From Datura wrightii (taxonomy: Eukaryota > Streptophyta > Magnoliopsida > Solanales > Solanaceae): a DNA stretch of 64,000 nt. The DNA lies in assembly GCA_035772735.1 (NCBI GenBank), contig JASDFA010000018.1, positions 138,389,501-138,453,500 on the forward strand, read 5' to 3'. Positions within the stretch are counted from its first letter, which is position 1, and the number at the start of each line of letters is the position of its first letter. Position numbers and translations under genes: made by a program. Positions 24,432 through 36,193 of the stretch are shown here, one piece after another. The notes under the pieces were generated by a model. The model was given only the letters and a program-made list of their open reading frames with translations, had not been told where the DNA came from and ran no database searches.

Positions 24432-24447
24432 ATATCTCCCCCTTGGA
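24432..24447 (-). other. Polypurine tract of element D
   Basis: On the minus strand, CCAAGGGGGAGATAT directly precedes the LTR start. It is nearly identical to the tract of element H at 62307-62320. Confidence 0.88.
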
Positions 24448-24730
24448 AACATTCATCCTTGAATGTAGGGAAACAAGAAGCAAACCGGAATATACAATCA
24501 CTATATATAGATGCTAATCATTGTCATTCTAGCCAAAAAATGACAGAATGACTACCCCCGAAAAGAACCACATAGCTTGTCCGAGTTGAGACATCACTTA
24601 CGTTCATCATATCATAAAACAAACCTATATGCATGAACAAAACATGAAAAACTAAATGGAGGTTTTAGGGCAAAACTGGTACCTCAATTTGAAACTGGGC
24701 CGATAGGGAACAAATGGGGGTATTTGGCCA
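24448..24730 (-). other. 3' untranslated region of element D
   Basis: Non-coding stretch between the chromodomain end and the polypurine tract. It includes a GAATGTTTCC-like segment near the tract, as in related elements. Confidence 0.6.
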
Positions 24731-25661
24731 TCATATCCGCTTCGGCTTCCCACGTAGCTCCCTCGACATGCTGGTTTCTCTATAACACCTTACTAAAGCT
24801 ACTTCCTTGTTCCTCAACCTTTGAACTTGACGATCCAAGATTGCAATAGGGATCTCTTCATAACTGAGGCTATCCTTCACGCAAACACTTTCCACCGAAA
24901 CCACTAAGGCTTGATCTCCCATGCACTTTCTCAAGAATGATACATGAAATACGGGGTGCACCGAAACCAACTTTGAAGGTAACTCTAACTCATAGGCTAC
25001 TTTACCCACTCGCCTTACAATTCAATATGGGCCAACATAGCGGGAGCTGAGGTTTCCTTTCTTTCCAAATCTCATCACTCCCTTCATGGGAGATACCTTC
25101 ATAAACACCCAATCATCAACCTCAAACTCAAGCTCCCTTCTCCTCACATCTGCATAAGACTTTTGGTGACTTTGAACCATTTTCAGCCTTTCTCTTATTA
25201 ACTAAACTTTTTCCATAGCTTCATGGACTGAACCAGGTCCCACTAATGAAGCCTCACTGACTTCAAACCACCCAATGGGCGATCTACATCGTCGCCCATA
25301 AAGAGCCTATGAGTTTGAGGTCGGAGTGGTAGCTGTTGTTGTAAGAGAACTCAATAAGAGGGAAATGCTCATCCTAACTACCCTTGAAGTCAATAGTACA
25401 AGCTCTCAACATGTCCACGAGAGTCCAGATAGTCCGCTCCACCTGACCATCTGTTTGCAGATGGAATGCCATGCTAAGTTTGATCTAGGTGCTAAGTCCT
25501 TTTTGAAAAGATCTCCAGAACTGAGAGGTGAATTGGGTACCTCTGTCTGATATAATGGACAAGGGAACTCCATGTGTTATAACCAACTCTCGGATGTATA
25601 ACTTCACATAATCTTATGTTAAATCAGTGGTTTTAACCAGTAGGAAATGAGCATCCTTGAT
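24731..25661 (-). pseudogene. Integrase core and C-terminus plus chromodomain of element D, broken
   Basis: On the minus strand, 25661 down to 25010 holds the integrase core in several frames with stops. Recognisable are the FAKKD-like/WSGLSG counterparts, the region of the ERTIQTLE helix (about 25430-25450), and the KGVMRF-KKGN segment near 25040-25090. A 92-codon open stretch (25009-24731) then begins at MGKVAYELELP, passes HPVFHVSFLRKC and enters the chromodomain (YEEIPIAILDRQVQRLRNKE). It leaves frame at about residue 78, so the terminal WRN...ATWEAE motif is read in another frame. Confidence 0.82.
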
Positions 25662-25976
25662 CTATTTGTCTACCACTACCCAAATGGAGTCATACTGTCT
25701 ACGGGTGCGGGGCAAACCAATTACAAAATCCATGTTTATTTCTTCCCACTTCCAAGTAGGAGTGCTGATGTCTTGAAGTACACCCCCCGGTCTCTGGTGC
25801 TCAACTTTCACCTGTTGGCGATTCGGGCACTTGGCTACAAATTGTGCAATATCCCTCTTCATTCCATTCCACCAGTAGATTTCTTGGAAGGAATGATACA
25901 TTTTGGTGGCACCTGAATGGATAGAATATTTGGATAAATGAGCCTCATGCAACATCTGACTCCTCAAGTCCCCCAC
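25662..25976 (-). pseudogene. Integrase zinc-finger and start of core, element D
   Basis: A 104-codon open stretch with the integrase N-terminal zinc finger: H in EAHLSKYSIH, then CPNRQQ, where relatives have CPNCQQ. The second zinc-binding cysteine is thus replaced by arginine. The first catalytic aspartate is present in NMDFVIGLP at about residues 81-89. The frame ends at a TAG after VVVDK. Confidence 0.88.
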
Positions 25977-26145
25977 GTTCGGAACACATAAGCTACCCTG
26001 GTACCGAGCACACCATCTCCCCCTTTGGAGAAGACTTCTACTTTCTGACTTTGAACAGCTTCTTTCAACTTTACCAATGTTGGATCTTCATCTTGTTTAG
26101 CCTTCACCTCCGCTACCAAGGACGATTCTGACCCATTCTGAACTA

Positions 26146-26721
26146 CTAACTCACCATCGTTGAGCCGACTAGTCTAACTCCCAACCGTGCAAGTCGATGT
26201 ACCTCATTTACCAACTCCTTTATATTTTCACTCACATGTGACACACTTCCCATAGAAAGTCTACTAAGGGCGTCAGCTACCACGTTGGCCCTACCCCGGT
26301 GGTAAAGGACTCTCATGTTGTAGTCCTTAAGTAGCTCCAACCACCTCCGTTGCTGAAGATTTAGTTCCTTTTATGTTAACACATATTGTAAACTCCTGTG
26401 GTCTGTGAATACATCTACATGAACCCCATACAAGTAGTGTTGGCATATCTTCAAAGAAAATACCACCGCAGCCAACTCAAGATCATGGGTCGGGTAATTA
26501 TTCTCGTGAGTTTTCAACTGTCTGGATGCATATGCTACGACTTTCCCGTGCTGTATCGATACACATCCCAGTCCGACCCTTAAAGCATCACAATATACAA
26601 AGAAGCCATTAGTACTTTCCGGTAAAGTCAACACGGGTGCTGAAGTGAGCTTGGCATTCAATTCCTGAAAGCTCCTCTCGCAAGCCTTCGACCATTGGAA
26701 CTTCACCTTTTTATGAGTCAA
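26146..26721 (-). pseudogene. RNase H and RNase H-integrase linker of element D
   Basis: Two open stretches in one frame are separated by a stop at about 26368-26370, where the usual glutamine of LTQKELNLQ has become TAA. The first (26721-26371) has the RNase H acidic motifs YCDA, DLELAAVV and FTDHRSL. The second (26340-26146) starts at MELLKDYNMRVLYH and includes the linker with VADALSRLSMGS. That linker segment is missing from element E. Confidence 0.88.
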
Positions 26722-26759
26722 CCTACTCAGTGGGGTTGCAATGGATGAGGAACCTTACA

Positions 26760-27431
26760 CAACCTACGATACTAACCTTCTAAGCCAAAAAAGCTCCTAA
26801 TTCCGAAGGGTTTACCGGTTCTGGGCCAGTTCTTTACTGACTCTATTTTCTGGGACTCCACCCTTATACCTTCACTTGACACTACATCTCCCAAGAATGC
26901 AATAGATTTCAGCCAGAATTCACATTTGTTGAACTTGGCGTATAGCTGGTTGTCTTTGAGGGTCTAGAGTGCTACCCTCAAGTGTGCAGCATGCTCCTTC
27001 TTGCTCGGGGAGTATATTAATATGTCATCAATAAACACGATCACGAACATATCCAAGTATTCCTTGGATATCCTATTCATCAAATCCATAAAAGATGCAG
27101 GGGCATTAGTTAGTCCAAAAGAGATAATAGTGAATTCATAATGGCCATACCAGGTTCTAAAAGCAGTCTTTGGGATGTCGTTCTCCCAAACTCTGAGCTG
27201 GTAATACCCGGACCTAAGATCTATCTTAGAGAAGTATTTGGCACCCTGAAGCTGATCGAATAAGTCATCAATCCTTAGTAAGGGATATCTATTCTTGATG
27301 GTGACCTTGTTCAACTGTCTATAGTCAATACACATCCGTAGGGAACCATCCTTCTTCCGGACGAACAACACTGGGGTACCCCATGGAGACTTACTTGATT
27401 TAATGAAACCCTTATCTATCAAATCCTTCAA
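26760..27431 (-). pseudogene. Reverse transcriptase of element D
   Basis: The 155-codon open stretch 27431-26964 contains RT from MKDLIDKGFIKSSKSPWG through RKKDGSLRMCIDYRQLN, the LRSGYYQLRV segment, the SFGLTNAPASF segment and an intact catalytic FIDDIL box at about residues 132-137. It stops at a TAG (AL* where relatives have glutamine or valine) and continues as the thumb and connection (FNKCEFWL..., FLGDVVSSEG) to about 26760 with further stops. The upstream edge is damaged by the 68-bp duplication at 27424-27559. Confidence 0.9.
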
Positions 27432-27559
27432 CTACTCCTTTAACTCTTTTAGTTCTACTGGGGCCATACGGTAAGGAGGGAGTGATATGGGTCCTTCAAC
27501 TACTCCTTTAACTCTTTTAGTTCTACTGGGGCCATACGGTGAGGAGGGATTGATATGGG
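27424..27559. repeat. 68-bp tandem duplication inside pol of element D
   Basis: 27424-27491 is repeated as 27492-27559 with only two or three differences. The period is not a multiple of three, so it shifts the frame between protease and RT. Confidence 0.95.
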
Positions 27560-28177
27560 TTGCGTACCAGATAATAGGTCAATCTTCGAATCAATCTCCC
27601 TCTCGGGAGGAACACCTAGTAGATCATCTGGAAATACCTAGGGATATTTACATACCACAGGGACTAACTGAATGGTCGGGGTCTCAGATGTGGCATCCTT
27701 AACCCTAACCAAGTGGTAACTACAACCCTTGGAAATCATTTTTCTAGCCTTGATATAGGAGATAAAGAGACCTACAGGTATTGCTGAACCACCCCTCCAT
27801 TCGAAAACCGGTTTATTTGGAAACCAAAACTCCACTGCTCGAGTTCTACAGTTAACTTAAGCATAACATGCAAACAACCAATCCATGCCTAAGATGATGT
27901 CAAAATCAGTCATATCCAATTCTACTAAGTCTTCGGAGGTAACATTATGTCATAGTGTAATAGGGAAACCTCTATATACCCACCTCGCTACGATTGAATC
28001 ACCAACCGTGGTAGAGACAGAAAATGGTTTGGACAATATTTAAGGACTGAATTCAAAGTGACTAGCTATATAAGGTGTCACAAAAGATAGGGTGGCTCTC
28101 ATATCTAATAAAGCATAAGCATCAATGTGAAAAACTCGCAACATACCCATAACCACATCAGGAGAAGTCTCTTGCTC
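27560..28177 (-). pseudogene. Aspartic protease and protease-RT linker of element D
   Basis: Read on the minus strand from about 28160, the protease begins with a VVMGMLRVFHIDAYALL-like segment. The catalytic D-(S/P)-G-A-T motif has become D-M-R-A-T, so the flap glycine is lost. Several stops follow. An open stretch 27835-27638 matches the linker (VEFWFPNKPVFEW, ISYIKARKMISKGC, HLVRVKDATSE), which is shared almost word for word with element H at 56590-56780. Downstream, VFPDDLLGVPPEREIDSKID leads to RT. Confidence 0.82.
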
Positions 28178-29382
28178 CTACCGAGAGTCAAGTGCATAAA
28201 ATTGATTCTGGCGCTGGACGCCAACTGAGCCAGTCGAAGCACCTTGCTGAGTCTGACGTGCCACTGGAACTGCTAAACTAGGTGCTGAAGTACGGGCTCC
28301 ACTACCCCCTAACCTAGCTGCGGGGCAATCCCTGGTTCTATGTCTGGGTTTTCCACACCCGAAACAAGCTTCTGAGCCCACCAAGCATTTCCCTGGGTGG
28401 TTCTTGCCACAAGTAGCACAAGATGGGAATGTGAGTTCTGTGCGCATGCTGTTCTTACTCCTCGAACCTGAGGCCCTGCTCCTCTGACCATCTTGTGGCG
28501 TGGATAGAGTACTGGCAGAAGATGGTGCTGCTGCAGTGGACCTATGCTGGGACTACCGGTGAAATTCCCCCCTTGACTTAGGCTAGGAGAACCTGTGGCT
28601 ATTAGTTTTGGCCCTCTTGGCCTCCCTCTGCCTCATTTGAGCTGCTTCCATCTACTGGGCATAGAGGACTATCCACGGGTATTCCATCTCCTAATGTGGC
28701 TGTTCTATAGTCCTTTTCCGGATACTCAACTACTCCTTGCACGAATCTGCTCAACCGTGCCCTCTGATCCATCACTAACTCCGGGGCATATTTTGAAAGG
28801 CGAGTGAACTCAAATGAATATTCCAGCACCGTCATATTTCCTTACTTAAGGTTGACAAACTCAATTGCTTTCAGTTCCCTCATCTTCCGAGGGAAGAACC
28901 TATCGAAAAAGGCTATGTGGAACTCCTCCCAACTGATAGGGACTGCTCCCACTGCCCTGCTATCCCTCCATTGCTTGAACCAAATGTAAGCGACTTCTTC
29001 AGTTGATAAGAGGCCAAATCAACAAATTCCTCACTTGTCACTCCCATGACCTGAGTGACCTTTAAAATCCATTTGATGAAATCATGTGGATCCTCATCCA
29101 CCTTTGCCCCTATGAACTCGGGAGGGTTCATCCTCAAAAAGTCTCTAATTGGGTCTGCCGCTGCATTGCCGTTCTGAGGAACAGGCGCAATAGCCTGCTG
29201 GTTTACTTGAGCGGTCAAGGCATGCTCCAGCATTTGAATAGCTCCCGAAACTCGACATGGGCAACTGGCTCGGGTGCTTGGGGCTCCTGAGCAGGTGGGA
29301 CTTGCTGGCACCCATTGTCATGGACACCTTCGTGGCCTTCATCATTTCTATTCCTCCTTCCTATCATCCTTCTGGGAGCCAT
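28178..29382 (-). pseudogene. gag of element D with CCHC zinc knuckle
   Basis: The start codon is the ATG at 29382-29380 (MAPRRMIGRRNRND...), in the same place as MPPRRANGRR of element A. The frame shifts near 29215, after which FLRMNPPEFIGAKVDEDPHDF is read. Further shifts separate the capsid C-terminal part (TRLSKYAPELVMDQRAR, about 28740-28810) from the last open stretch 28447-28178. That stretch has CATCGKNHPGKC and a complete CCHC knuckle, CFGCGKPRHRTRDC (residues 31-44). The product would bind RNA and form the particle. At least three frame changes make it non-functional. Confidence 0.87.
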
Positions 29383-29564
29383 AATTCTCTGCAATAGCAA
29401 AATGCACGAATTAGGAGGGAGAGATTTTGACCGCCCAACATAGATCATGAAAGAAGGGAATATTCCTAAAACGTTCAGTAGCCTCATCGTCATAAGTGTG
29501 GTGTGCTTCACCCCCATGAAAAATACCTTACCTAACACGACTTTCAGACTCCCTAGACAAGGTT
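29383..29564 (-). other. 5' leader of element D, primer-binding site missing
   Basis: This leader aligns with that of element A (the segment including TGAAGCACACCACACTTATGA). Directly after the LTR, about 24 bases are absent, and these include the expected TGGTATCAGAGC. Without a primer site, a transcript of this copy could not start reverse transcription. Confidence 0.75.
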
Positions 29565-31759
29565 TGTCATGACCCAAGAGTACACCCGGATCGTAGACAC
29601 GGGACAAGGAGCCCTGATAGACCCCAAGTAAACCCCTGGCGTGAGCATAACACTAATTCATTCTTATACAGTGGAAAACATAACTTATCAATCATAAACT
29701 AACTAAAAATCGTATCATGAATTGTAAGAAACGACAAATCGGAATACATTCATAAATGACAAAATACTACACATAAGTCTAAAAGCCTCTAATCATAAAA
29801 GAAGGGTTGAAGGGACAAGACCCAACTAACCCAAACATTTTGAAAACATAATAAAATTAAACAAGTGTGAACATGAAGCCCTCGGATCATGAGAACTCAC
29901 CACTAGAGATTTAGCGAAACTGAGCACAACTAGGGATAATGCTGAGCCTGCGAACCAGATCCTGAAAATATATGGGTCAGTACTCGGAAAATACTGAGTA
30001 TGCAAGGTATGCAAAAAAATGCTTAAAAACATAAAAGTAATAGGAGTGGGGACATCATGATCATAAAACTGAAAACGTAAGTATATCGTAAGGCTCAATA
30101 TTTCGAAAATCATTCATAAACCCATCAAAGTCATAACATACGGGGAAAATATTCCATAAATCATAACTTGAGTCAAAAGAACATAATCATGCATATTTCA
30201 AAACCATGAGGAACAATGGGAGATTTCTATAACCGATATACGCCACATGAGCACACATGAAGTCCGACTTGTACGCCTAGTGGGGAGGCCGTTCATACCT
30301 TGCCAAGGGTATGAACCATGAAAGGTGTGATATCACTTGTGAAGGCCCAGTAGGGCATAGGGAAAAGTCACTGAGGAGGTCCCAAACATAATCCTATGGT
30401 GGCACGCTATTTAGAGATTCGGGGCGTAAGCTGGGCCCCGAACCCACTCGGTGTTAAGTACTACTCCCAAAACATGCAACGTGCTCATATAATTTCATAC
30501 ATAACATGCACGGCTAGTTTAATCGTGAAAATCATACCATGCTTGAGAGTTCATAATACTAGCCATGGAATTTGGGCCCGTGAGTCGGCCAAAAACATAT
30601 TTCATAAATCATACTCAACAAATGGGCATGGCCCAAAATCTTAATCATGCTTGAAATTTTCAATTTATGCAAAACATAATCATAATAACATAAGAAGCAT
30701 AAAACTTGAAGACATGCTTGAAAATTCAAAAAATTGTATTAAACTTGCGGAATCATCATGAACATGAATTTTGTCAAAAATCCTTCATAGTTGGGCATCA
30801 ATACTTTTAGAGTTTTAAATCATGAAATATAAAATATACAAGCAATATCAGCCCAAATACTTCAACATCCGTAATTTAAACATATTACTACACTTTCAAG
30901 TAAACTTATTAGAAATCATTCAATTGGGTTAAGACCCACAAGAATTTGGTAACTTAATCGTAGGAAATGGGAAGAAATGGGCATGGTAGGGTCTAATTTA
31001 CTAATTCAAAACCCCAAATACCTAGAAATTTCGTGATTTCCTACTCCCTGAAAGAATCCTAAGTGGAAACTTGAAGAACTTGAAGAAAATAGCTTGAAAC
31101 CCTTCCTACTCCCCTTCTCTAACACTTGTCATTGCTAAAAATGAACTTAACAAGAGTTTTCATCCCTTAAAGACCCTATTCTGACCTCAAAACAACGTGG
31201 TTTAGGGACTAAAGGCATAGAAAAGTTTAAATTGGCCTTACTGAAATTTTCCTGAAAAGCAGTTCTGGCCCCGACCACAAGTCATGCCATGAGTCGTACC
31301 ATCAAGTCACGACTTGTGGTTTCCTCTCGTGGTCACATCACCTCTTTTCCCAACTTTCTTAATTTGGCCACTACTAGTATACCATGACTCGTACCACTAT
31401 CCTACGGGTCGTACTATCAACCATGGTACCATCCACCCAAACCAATACGACTTAACCACAACTCCTCACCACGACTCATTGCTACATCATACCAGTCATA
31501 CCATGACCCATGATGACTCACTCTAGCACCACTGAGATATTCACCACGACTCCTAACCATGAGTTGTACCTTCTCACCACGGTTCGCAAGACTACCCGTG
31601 ACACAACCTCAGGCTCCTGATTTCATCACGACTCGAGTCATGAGTCATAGGTTCTCACCAGGATTCATACCTCGAGTCATACTTATGCAAGTTCTAGGTT
31701 TTCTGCAATTTTCAACTTCAACTCCTGGGTTTATCCGTAGGTCCTTCCGGGGTGTTACA
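29565..31759 (-). repeat. 5' LTR of element D (2195 bp)
   Basis: It runs TGTCATGACCC to GGGGTGTTACA on the + strand and aligns with 22246-24431. The word cluster lies at about 31260-31690. Confidence 0.93.
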
Positions 31760-31764
31760 AGAAT
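31760..31764. repeat. Right target-site duplication of element D (AGAAT)
   Basis: Exact copy of 22241-22245. Sequence of element C resumes here. Confidence 0.92.
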
Positions 31765-32004
31765 ACTCAGCATGAATATAGCTATAGGGTTGCTTTGTAT
31801 TGGCTGTAAATTTATCCCCGTTAAGTCATTGTCAAATAGCTAGTGAGGTCAACTCATTCTTGGCAGTAAGAATTATGTTTCAGTTAAAAATTGCACTGAG
31901 TTGAATGTTAAAGAAATAGTCTGGCTACATGATGCCCCAGTGTTTATTAGTTTTGGAAGAAAGGCATAACTCACCATTAGGTGTTTGAAAGGGTGTTAGG
32001 TCGT

Positions 32005-32600
32005 ATTGGGGCACAGATTCACTTGAGTACAACTTTCCATCCCCAGACAAATGACCAAGTAGAGCACTCGATTCATATTCCTGGAGATCTGTTATGGGCA
32101 GAAATGCAGGCCCCTATATGATGACCTGAAGTGGGTAATTTGGGAGTAGTTGAACCGGGTATACTCTTACATCAGCCAACCGAAGAAAGTTAAGCTTATT
32201 AGGAAAGATGTACCGACAGCCAGGGTTATCGGAGGTCCTACCCGTATGTATGGCATGGGGAGTTAAGGATCGAAGCAGCGACTGGATATTCCTGAAAACT
32301 TCACTGATGAAGGGAGTTATGAGATCTGATAAGAAGGGCAAGCCCAGCCCTAGATTCATTAGGCCTTATCGAACCCTCTAGAAGATCATCCAAGTGGCCT
32401 ATGAGGAAAGGTTACCTTCGAGGCTAGGATCTGTTCATCAAGACTATGCAAGTGCATAGAAGAACTTCTCTCAGATTGATTCAATTGAGGATGTTCAAGA
32501 TACAGAAGCACTGTTCCACAGAGGGACTCTAATAGTTACAGGAGCCATCTTGAGAACCAAAGTTGTAGCTCATAAGGGTATCATAGGGGGGGGCAGAAAT
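32005..32600 (+). pseudogene. Integrase and chromodomain traces of element C
   Basis: Near 32005-32100 one frame gives GAQIHLSTTFHPQTN, matching the integrase core segment before the catalytic glutamate. That helix follows as a damaged VEHSIH. At 32270-32350 another frame gives DWIFLKTSLMKGVMR...KGKPSPRFI, the integrase C-terminal motif. VAYEERLPSRLGSVH follows (about 32394-32440), then faint chromodomain traces (ILRTK..., about 32545). Many stops and shifts. The region 31765-32004 between D and these traces shows nothing clear. Confidence 0.75.
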
Positions 32601-32924
32601 ATAAAAGAAATGAACTGAAAAACTATGAATAATGTGACTACGATGATGATATACAGACTCAGACAATTTATGTTAAAGAGAGATCCTTTCAGATGTTATA
32701 CAGTTGATTTTGGTTAAAGCTATTATCAGTTGTTTACATATATGTGACAGACCTATGTTTCAGTTGCAAGTAGCACCCTATGAGATGCCTGTGTTGGACT
32801 TCTCAGCATTTCAGGTTCTCTGGATAGTCCACACTACAGAGGAGACTTTGCAGAAATTTTCCTAGCATTAGTTAAAAGAGCTGAGTTTTTTAAGCTTAAA
32901 GATGACATTCGAGGTCATTTGTTC

Positions 32925-32937
32925 CTGGGGGGAATGA
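32925..32937 (+). other. Polypurine tract of element C
   Basis: A CCTGGGGGGAATGA-like G-rich run directly before the TGTTACACC start of the LTR at 32938. Confidence 0.75.
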
Positions 32938-35900
32938 TGTTACACCCTGTAAGTTCATATCATTTAACCGATGTGTTCGTATGTATGTCAAGGGTTTTAG
33001 AGTATGACGTATATGGAAAAAGGCTTAGGGAATAAATAAATGAGTACAGAGTCGATTGAGCAGGAGGGTGGGGCCAGAGGCCAGACACACTTGGCGCCCC
33101 GCTGTTCCGACCAACACGGCGCCTTCAGCAGCGCATCACACCATACTCTTGGTGCTACGGGCAGTGCGCCGCGCCCCCTTGCCCACTACCTCCTGTATAT
33201 ATGTTTTAAGGATTGAGTTGATTCATTTGAAAAGATGAGACTTTGGCAAGAATAGACGGAGTGTGCAATTTTTCTTTCGATTTTCATAAAATTATGCTAT
33301 CAAGCACTGTCCAAATGGAAATTAACCTTGGCCAATAAGATTTAGTCCTACGGGAAGCATCCTTGCGGAGTTATTTCTTGAAAATTCTCTTGGCATAGTG
33401 GAACCCTGCCGAGTAAAGATTGTCAAAATTGTCCAAATTGGATTATAAATGGCCATAGGCAATAGTTAAGCATTTATCCCTTCTAAACTCTCAAGAAATT
33501 ATACATTTTCGGTCGAATGAAATGGAGTAGAAGTTATAGTTAACCCTATTGAAAAGATATTGTTATTGGTCATTATTATTATTAAAAACAGTTGTATTGT
33601 CTCAATGTAAAGGCGGCAACTAAGTGGAGTTACTGGCTTAGGGTGGAGAACTGTTTAACGAACGAAAGTCGGTGTTCGAGGTATGTTAAGGATTATTCCT
33701 TCGGTAAATTATTCTCATTGTATAATGATACAACTTATTGTTTTTGAACGTAGATAACAATCCCATGTGTTGTATTAGCTGTCTCTTGTTGATAATGCTT
33801 ATACATGTTGTGGTTAGCTGTTAGAAGATGTATTGAGAATAGATTACAATATCCCTCGTCAGGAAAGGGTATGTTAGGTGTGACCCATACTAAAAGTGGT
33901 ATAGTAAGCCCACTGTCCTTCAGTTTGCTGTGTTGGTAGGATTTTGACATGTTGCTGCCATGCCGAGGCCTTAGAAGCTTAGGGTTAGCTGTTGGGCCTG
34001 CTTCAGTAAGTGGACAGCATAGGGCGTAGACGGGCAATATAACTTATAGTTTGACGCCTGGATAGACAGTAACGCTCGCCTAGAGGCTGTTGGCATACCT
34101 TAGCACTTCCAGGGCTAGAAGTTGAATAAGATGGTACCACCCTAGAGTCAGCAGCACCAGGGTTGCCTAGTATAAGAGGTGACAACCTACTATATAGTTA
34201 GCTATTGCCAGTGATTGTTAGATGCAGTCGACTTAGTACCTCACATACAAGTCGCCCAGGAGGTCACCCTAGTCATACAAGTCAGACAGATCCGGGGGTA
34301 CCCTAAGGAGGGAACTATACTAGGAATTGGATGTGGGGCCAACGCCCCAGCTTGCCCTTATAGATACTCAGGTGTAGGTTGCCGTAAAGGCCAGGTCTAG
34401 GTAAAATTACCTACAAGGTTAGGAATCACTAGAGAAGATATATGAAATCTAAATAGACCAAGTTAATATCTAAGGGGCTAGAACTATAGTAGTACAATAT
34501 TACCTTCCGGCTCGGAGTTATAGCAAACTACCTGGGGAAGGTTAGGGGCTGATTGCTCAGGAGCATGTCCGATTAAGTGGCAGCCCTACAGTTTTCCCAA
34601 GCAAGGGAATTAGATAGTTGATCATTCGCGACCTTACTGTCTGCTTATGAGCTACCATTGTCCTGTCATGACTTTTAGGAGTATCATTAGGCCACTCTAG
34701 ATCTCGCCCTATTCGGTCCAGACCGTTAGAGATTATGATCACTAACAGGATTCTCTGATCAGATATAGGCATACGGGGTGTGCCTATAAGCAGCTATGTA
34801 GACTATTCAAGGGGCGAGTAGCGGTCACGTTAGGCCCTATGAGCCAGTTACTCCTCCTAAGTGGCCAGGTTGAGACTAAGATGCAGTATATCGGTTGGGG
34901 TTGACCCCACCTGGGATAGCCTTCCGTCGTCCAACCTCAGGGTTACTAGCTGTGTGGTTGCCTACGGGGCTATATGGATCGCTCCAAGGAGATATATGTT
35001 GTCCCAAGGGAATATGTTGAGGTCAAGGGCCATATTACAGTCTATTCCATGGCTGGACTTTCATATTTATATCGTATTGGCATCACTAACCCTCGTCAAG
35101 CCTGGTGACCAGGGTGCAATTACAGGAGTCCACTAGACTCAGACATAGCTACAGGAGCCGAGCGGTCTCAGTTGATGACCCAGGGGATCGGCATGTTGGC
35201 TATAGTTACTTATTGACTCATTTTTATCCTATTAGGGGTATATAGATTGAAGTGTGGTCGCTAGAGCTTATGGGTGGCCTGGGCGGGTAATTCTGTGTTG
35301 GTTGTACCTTCCAGGATTATAGGGGCTAGGTTAGGTTCTTGTTTATATTCTTGTCTGCTAGTTATAGCTTATGAGTGTATAGTTGTACAATCTCAGCTCA
35401 TACACGTGTAGTGTTTTACTAGATGCAGGTTATGGATAAGAAAGCTTACAGGTTAATTTCTTCCCTTCTTGTTATTCACTTTCAATTCTTTATCAATGAT
35501 TATTCAGATTTTCATTATTATCTTACATATTCGGTACATATTATACTGACGCCCCACTATGAGGCGCTGCATACTTGCCTGCAGGTTTAGACAGCAGGTT
35601 TCAAGATCCCCTACCAGACATTCAGAGTCATCAGTTCGGCCAGCTCCTTTTGTTCAGAGTTTCCAAGTTGTAAGGGTTATCAATTTTCTATATTTTTAGC
35701 ATTTGGGTAGGTTGGTATTTGTGTTATAGGTTCAGATCGACCTTTACAATAGGAGTTTCTATATTAGCTACTGGTTGGTAAGCTCCACTCTTTCTGGTGC
35801 TATTGGTTAACTGTCTAGTTTTGCATATTCAGAGATTTTTGTGTATAGTTGATAGGTAGGTCGAGACCCTGTTTCGATCAGTTGATTAATAGTACTTTAA

Positions 35901-36193
35901 GAGGCGTGGACACATTGTGTAGGTTGTTAAACATATTGTTTATGGCCTTGACGACCTTCTGAATCCATTGTTCAGTTGCAGCCTCGTTAGCTTGTTGTTT
36001 TTCTTTTCTGTTAGTTCAGTACTAGACTTGTCGGCCTTATCTTTATTCATTGATATTATCGTAACCTCGTTGGTTCAGTTATCTAATTGCATTAGATTTA
36101 TTATGGTGGGCATTTTGGCCCACGTTGTTATCTTATACCTAAGTTTAGTGACTAGCTCAATCAAGAGGCACCGGATGCCAGTTACGCGTACCC
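32938..36193 (+). repeat. 3' LTR of element C, end missing
   Basis: It aligns with 17454-20577 from its TGTTACACCC start. It has an extra segment of about 170 bp near 35710-35870 that the left copy lacks. It can be followed to about 36193 (GATGCCAGTTACGCGTACCC, aligning with the TAGGTGCCAGTCATGCCTCCC part of the other copy). The final 16-17 bases ending GTGACA are absent. GC-rich words lie at about 33090-33185 (altered GGCGCC-type). An antisense frame at 33735-34037 parallels the one in the left copy. Confidence 0.85.

Larger units (their letters stand above)
22246..31759 (-). mobile_element. Element D: near-complete Ty3/gypsy chromovirus, minus strand
   Basis: A 9.5-kb element with LTRs at 22246-24431 (3') and 29565-31759 (5'), bounded by a perfect 5-bp duplication AGAAT. 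Read on the minus strand it carries gag with a zinc knuckle, protease, RT, RNase H, integrase and chromodomain in the usual order, a 3' untranslated stretch and a polypurine tract. Stops, frameshifts, a 68-bp tandem duplication and loss of the primer-binding site show it is dead. It split element C, so it is younger than C. Confidence 0.95.
17454..36193 (+). mobile_element. Element C: decayed Ty3/gypsy chromovirus, host of element D
   Basis: Direct LTRs (17454-20577 and 32938-36193) flank an initiator-Met primer site, a gag start, traces of the integrase N-terminus (about 21950-22080), and, beyond the nested element D, traces of integrase core, integrase C-terminus and chromodomain (32005-32600). 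Only about 1.1 kb lies between the gag start and integrase, so protease, RT and RNase H are missing. The right LTR lacks its last bases. C was inserted into the minisatellite of A's 3' LTR. Confidence 0.85.

Noticed and set aside
25326..25916. Plus-strand ORFs at 25326-25550 and 25647-25916
   Set aside because: They are the antisense of the D integrase, which reads as family-typical protein on the minus strand.
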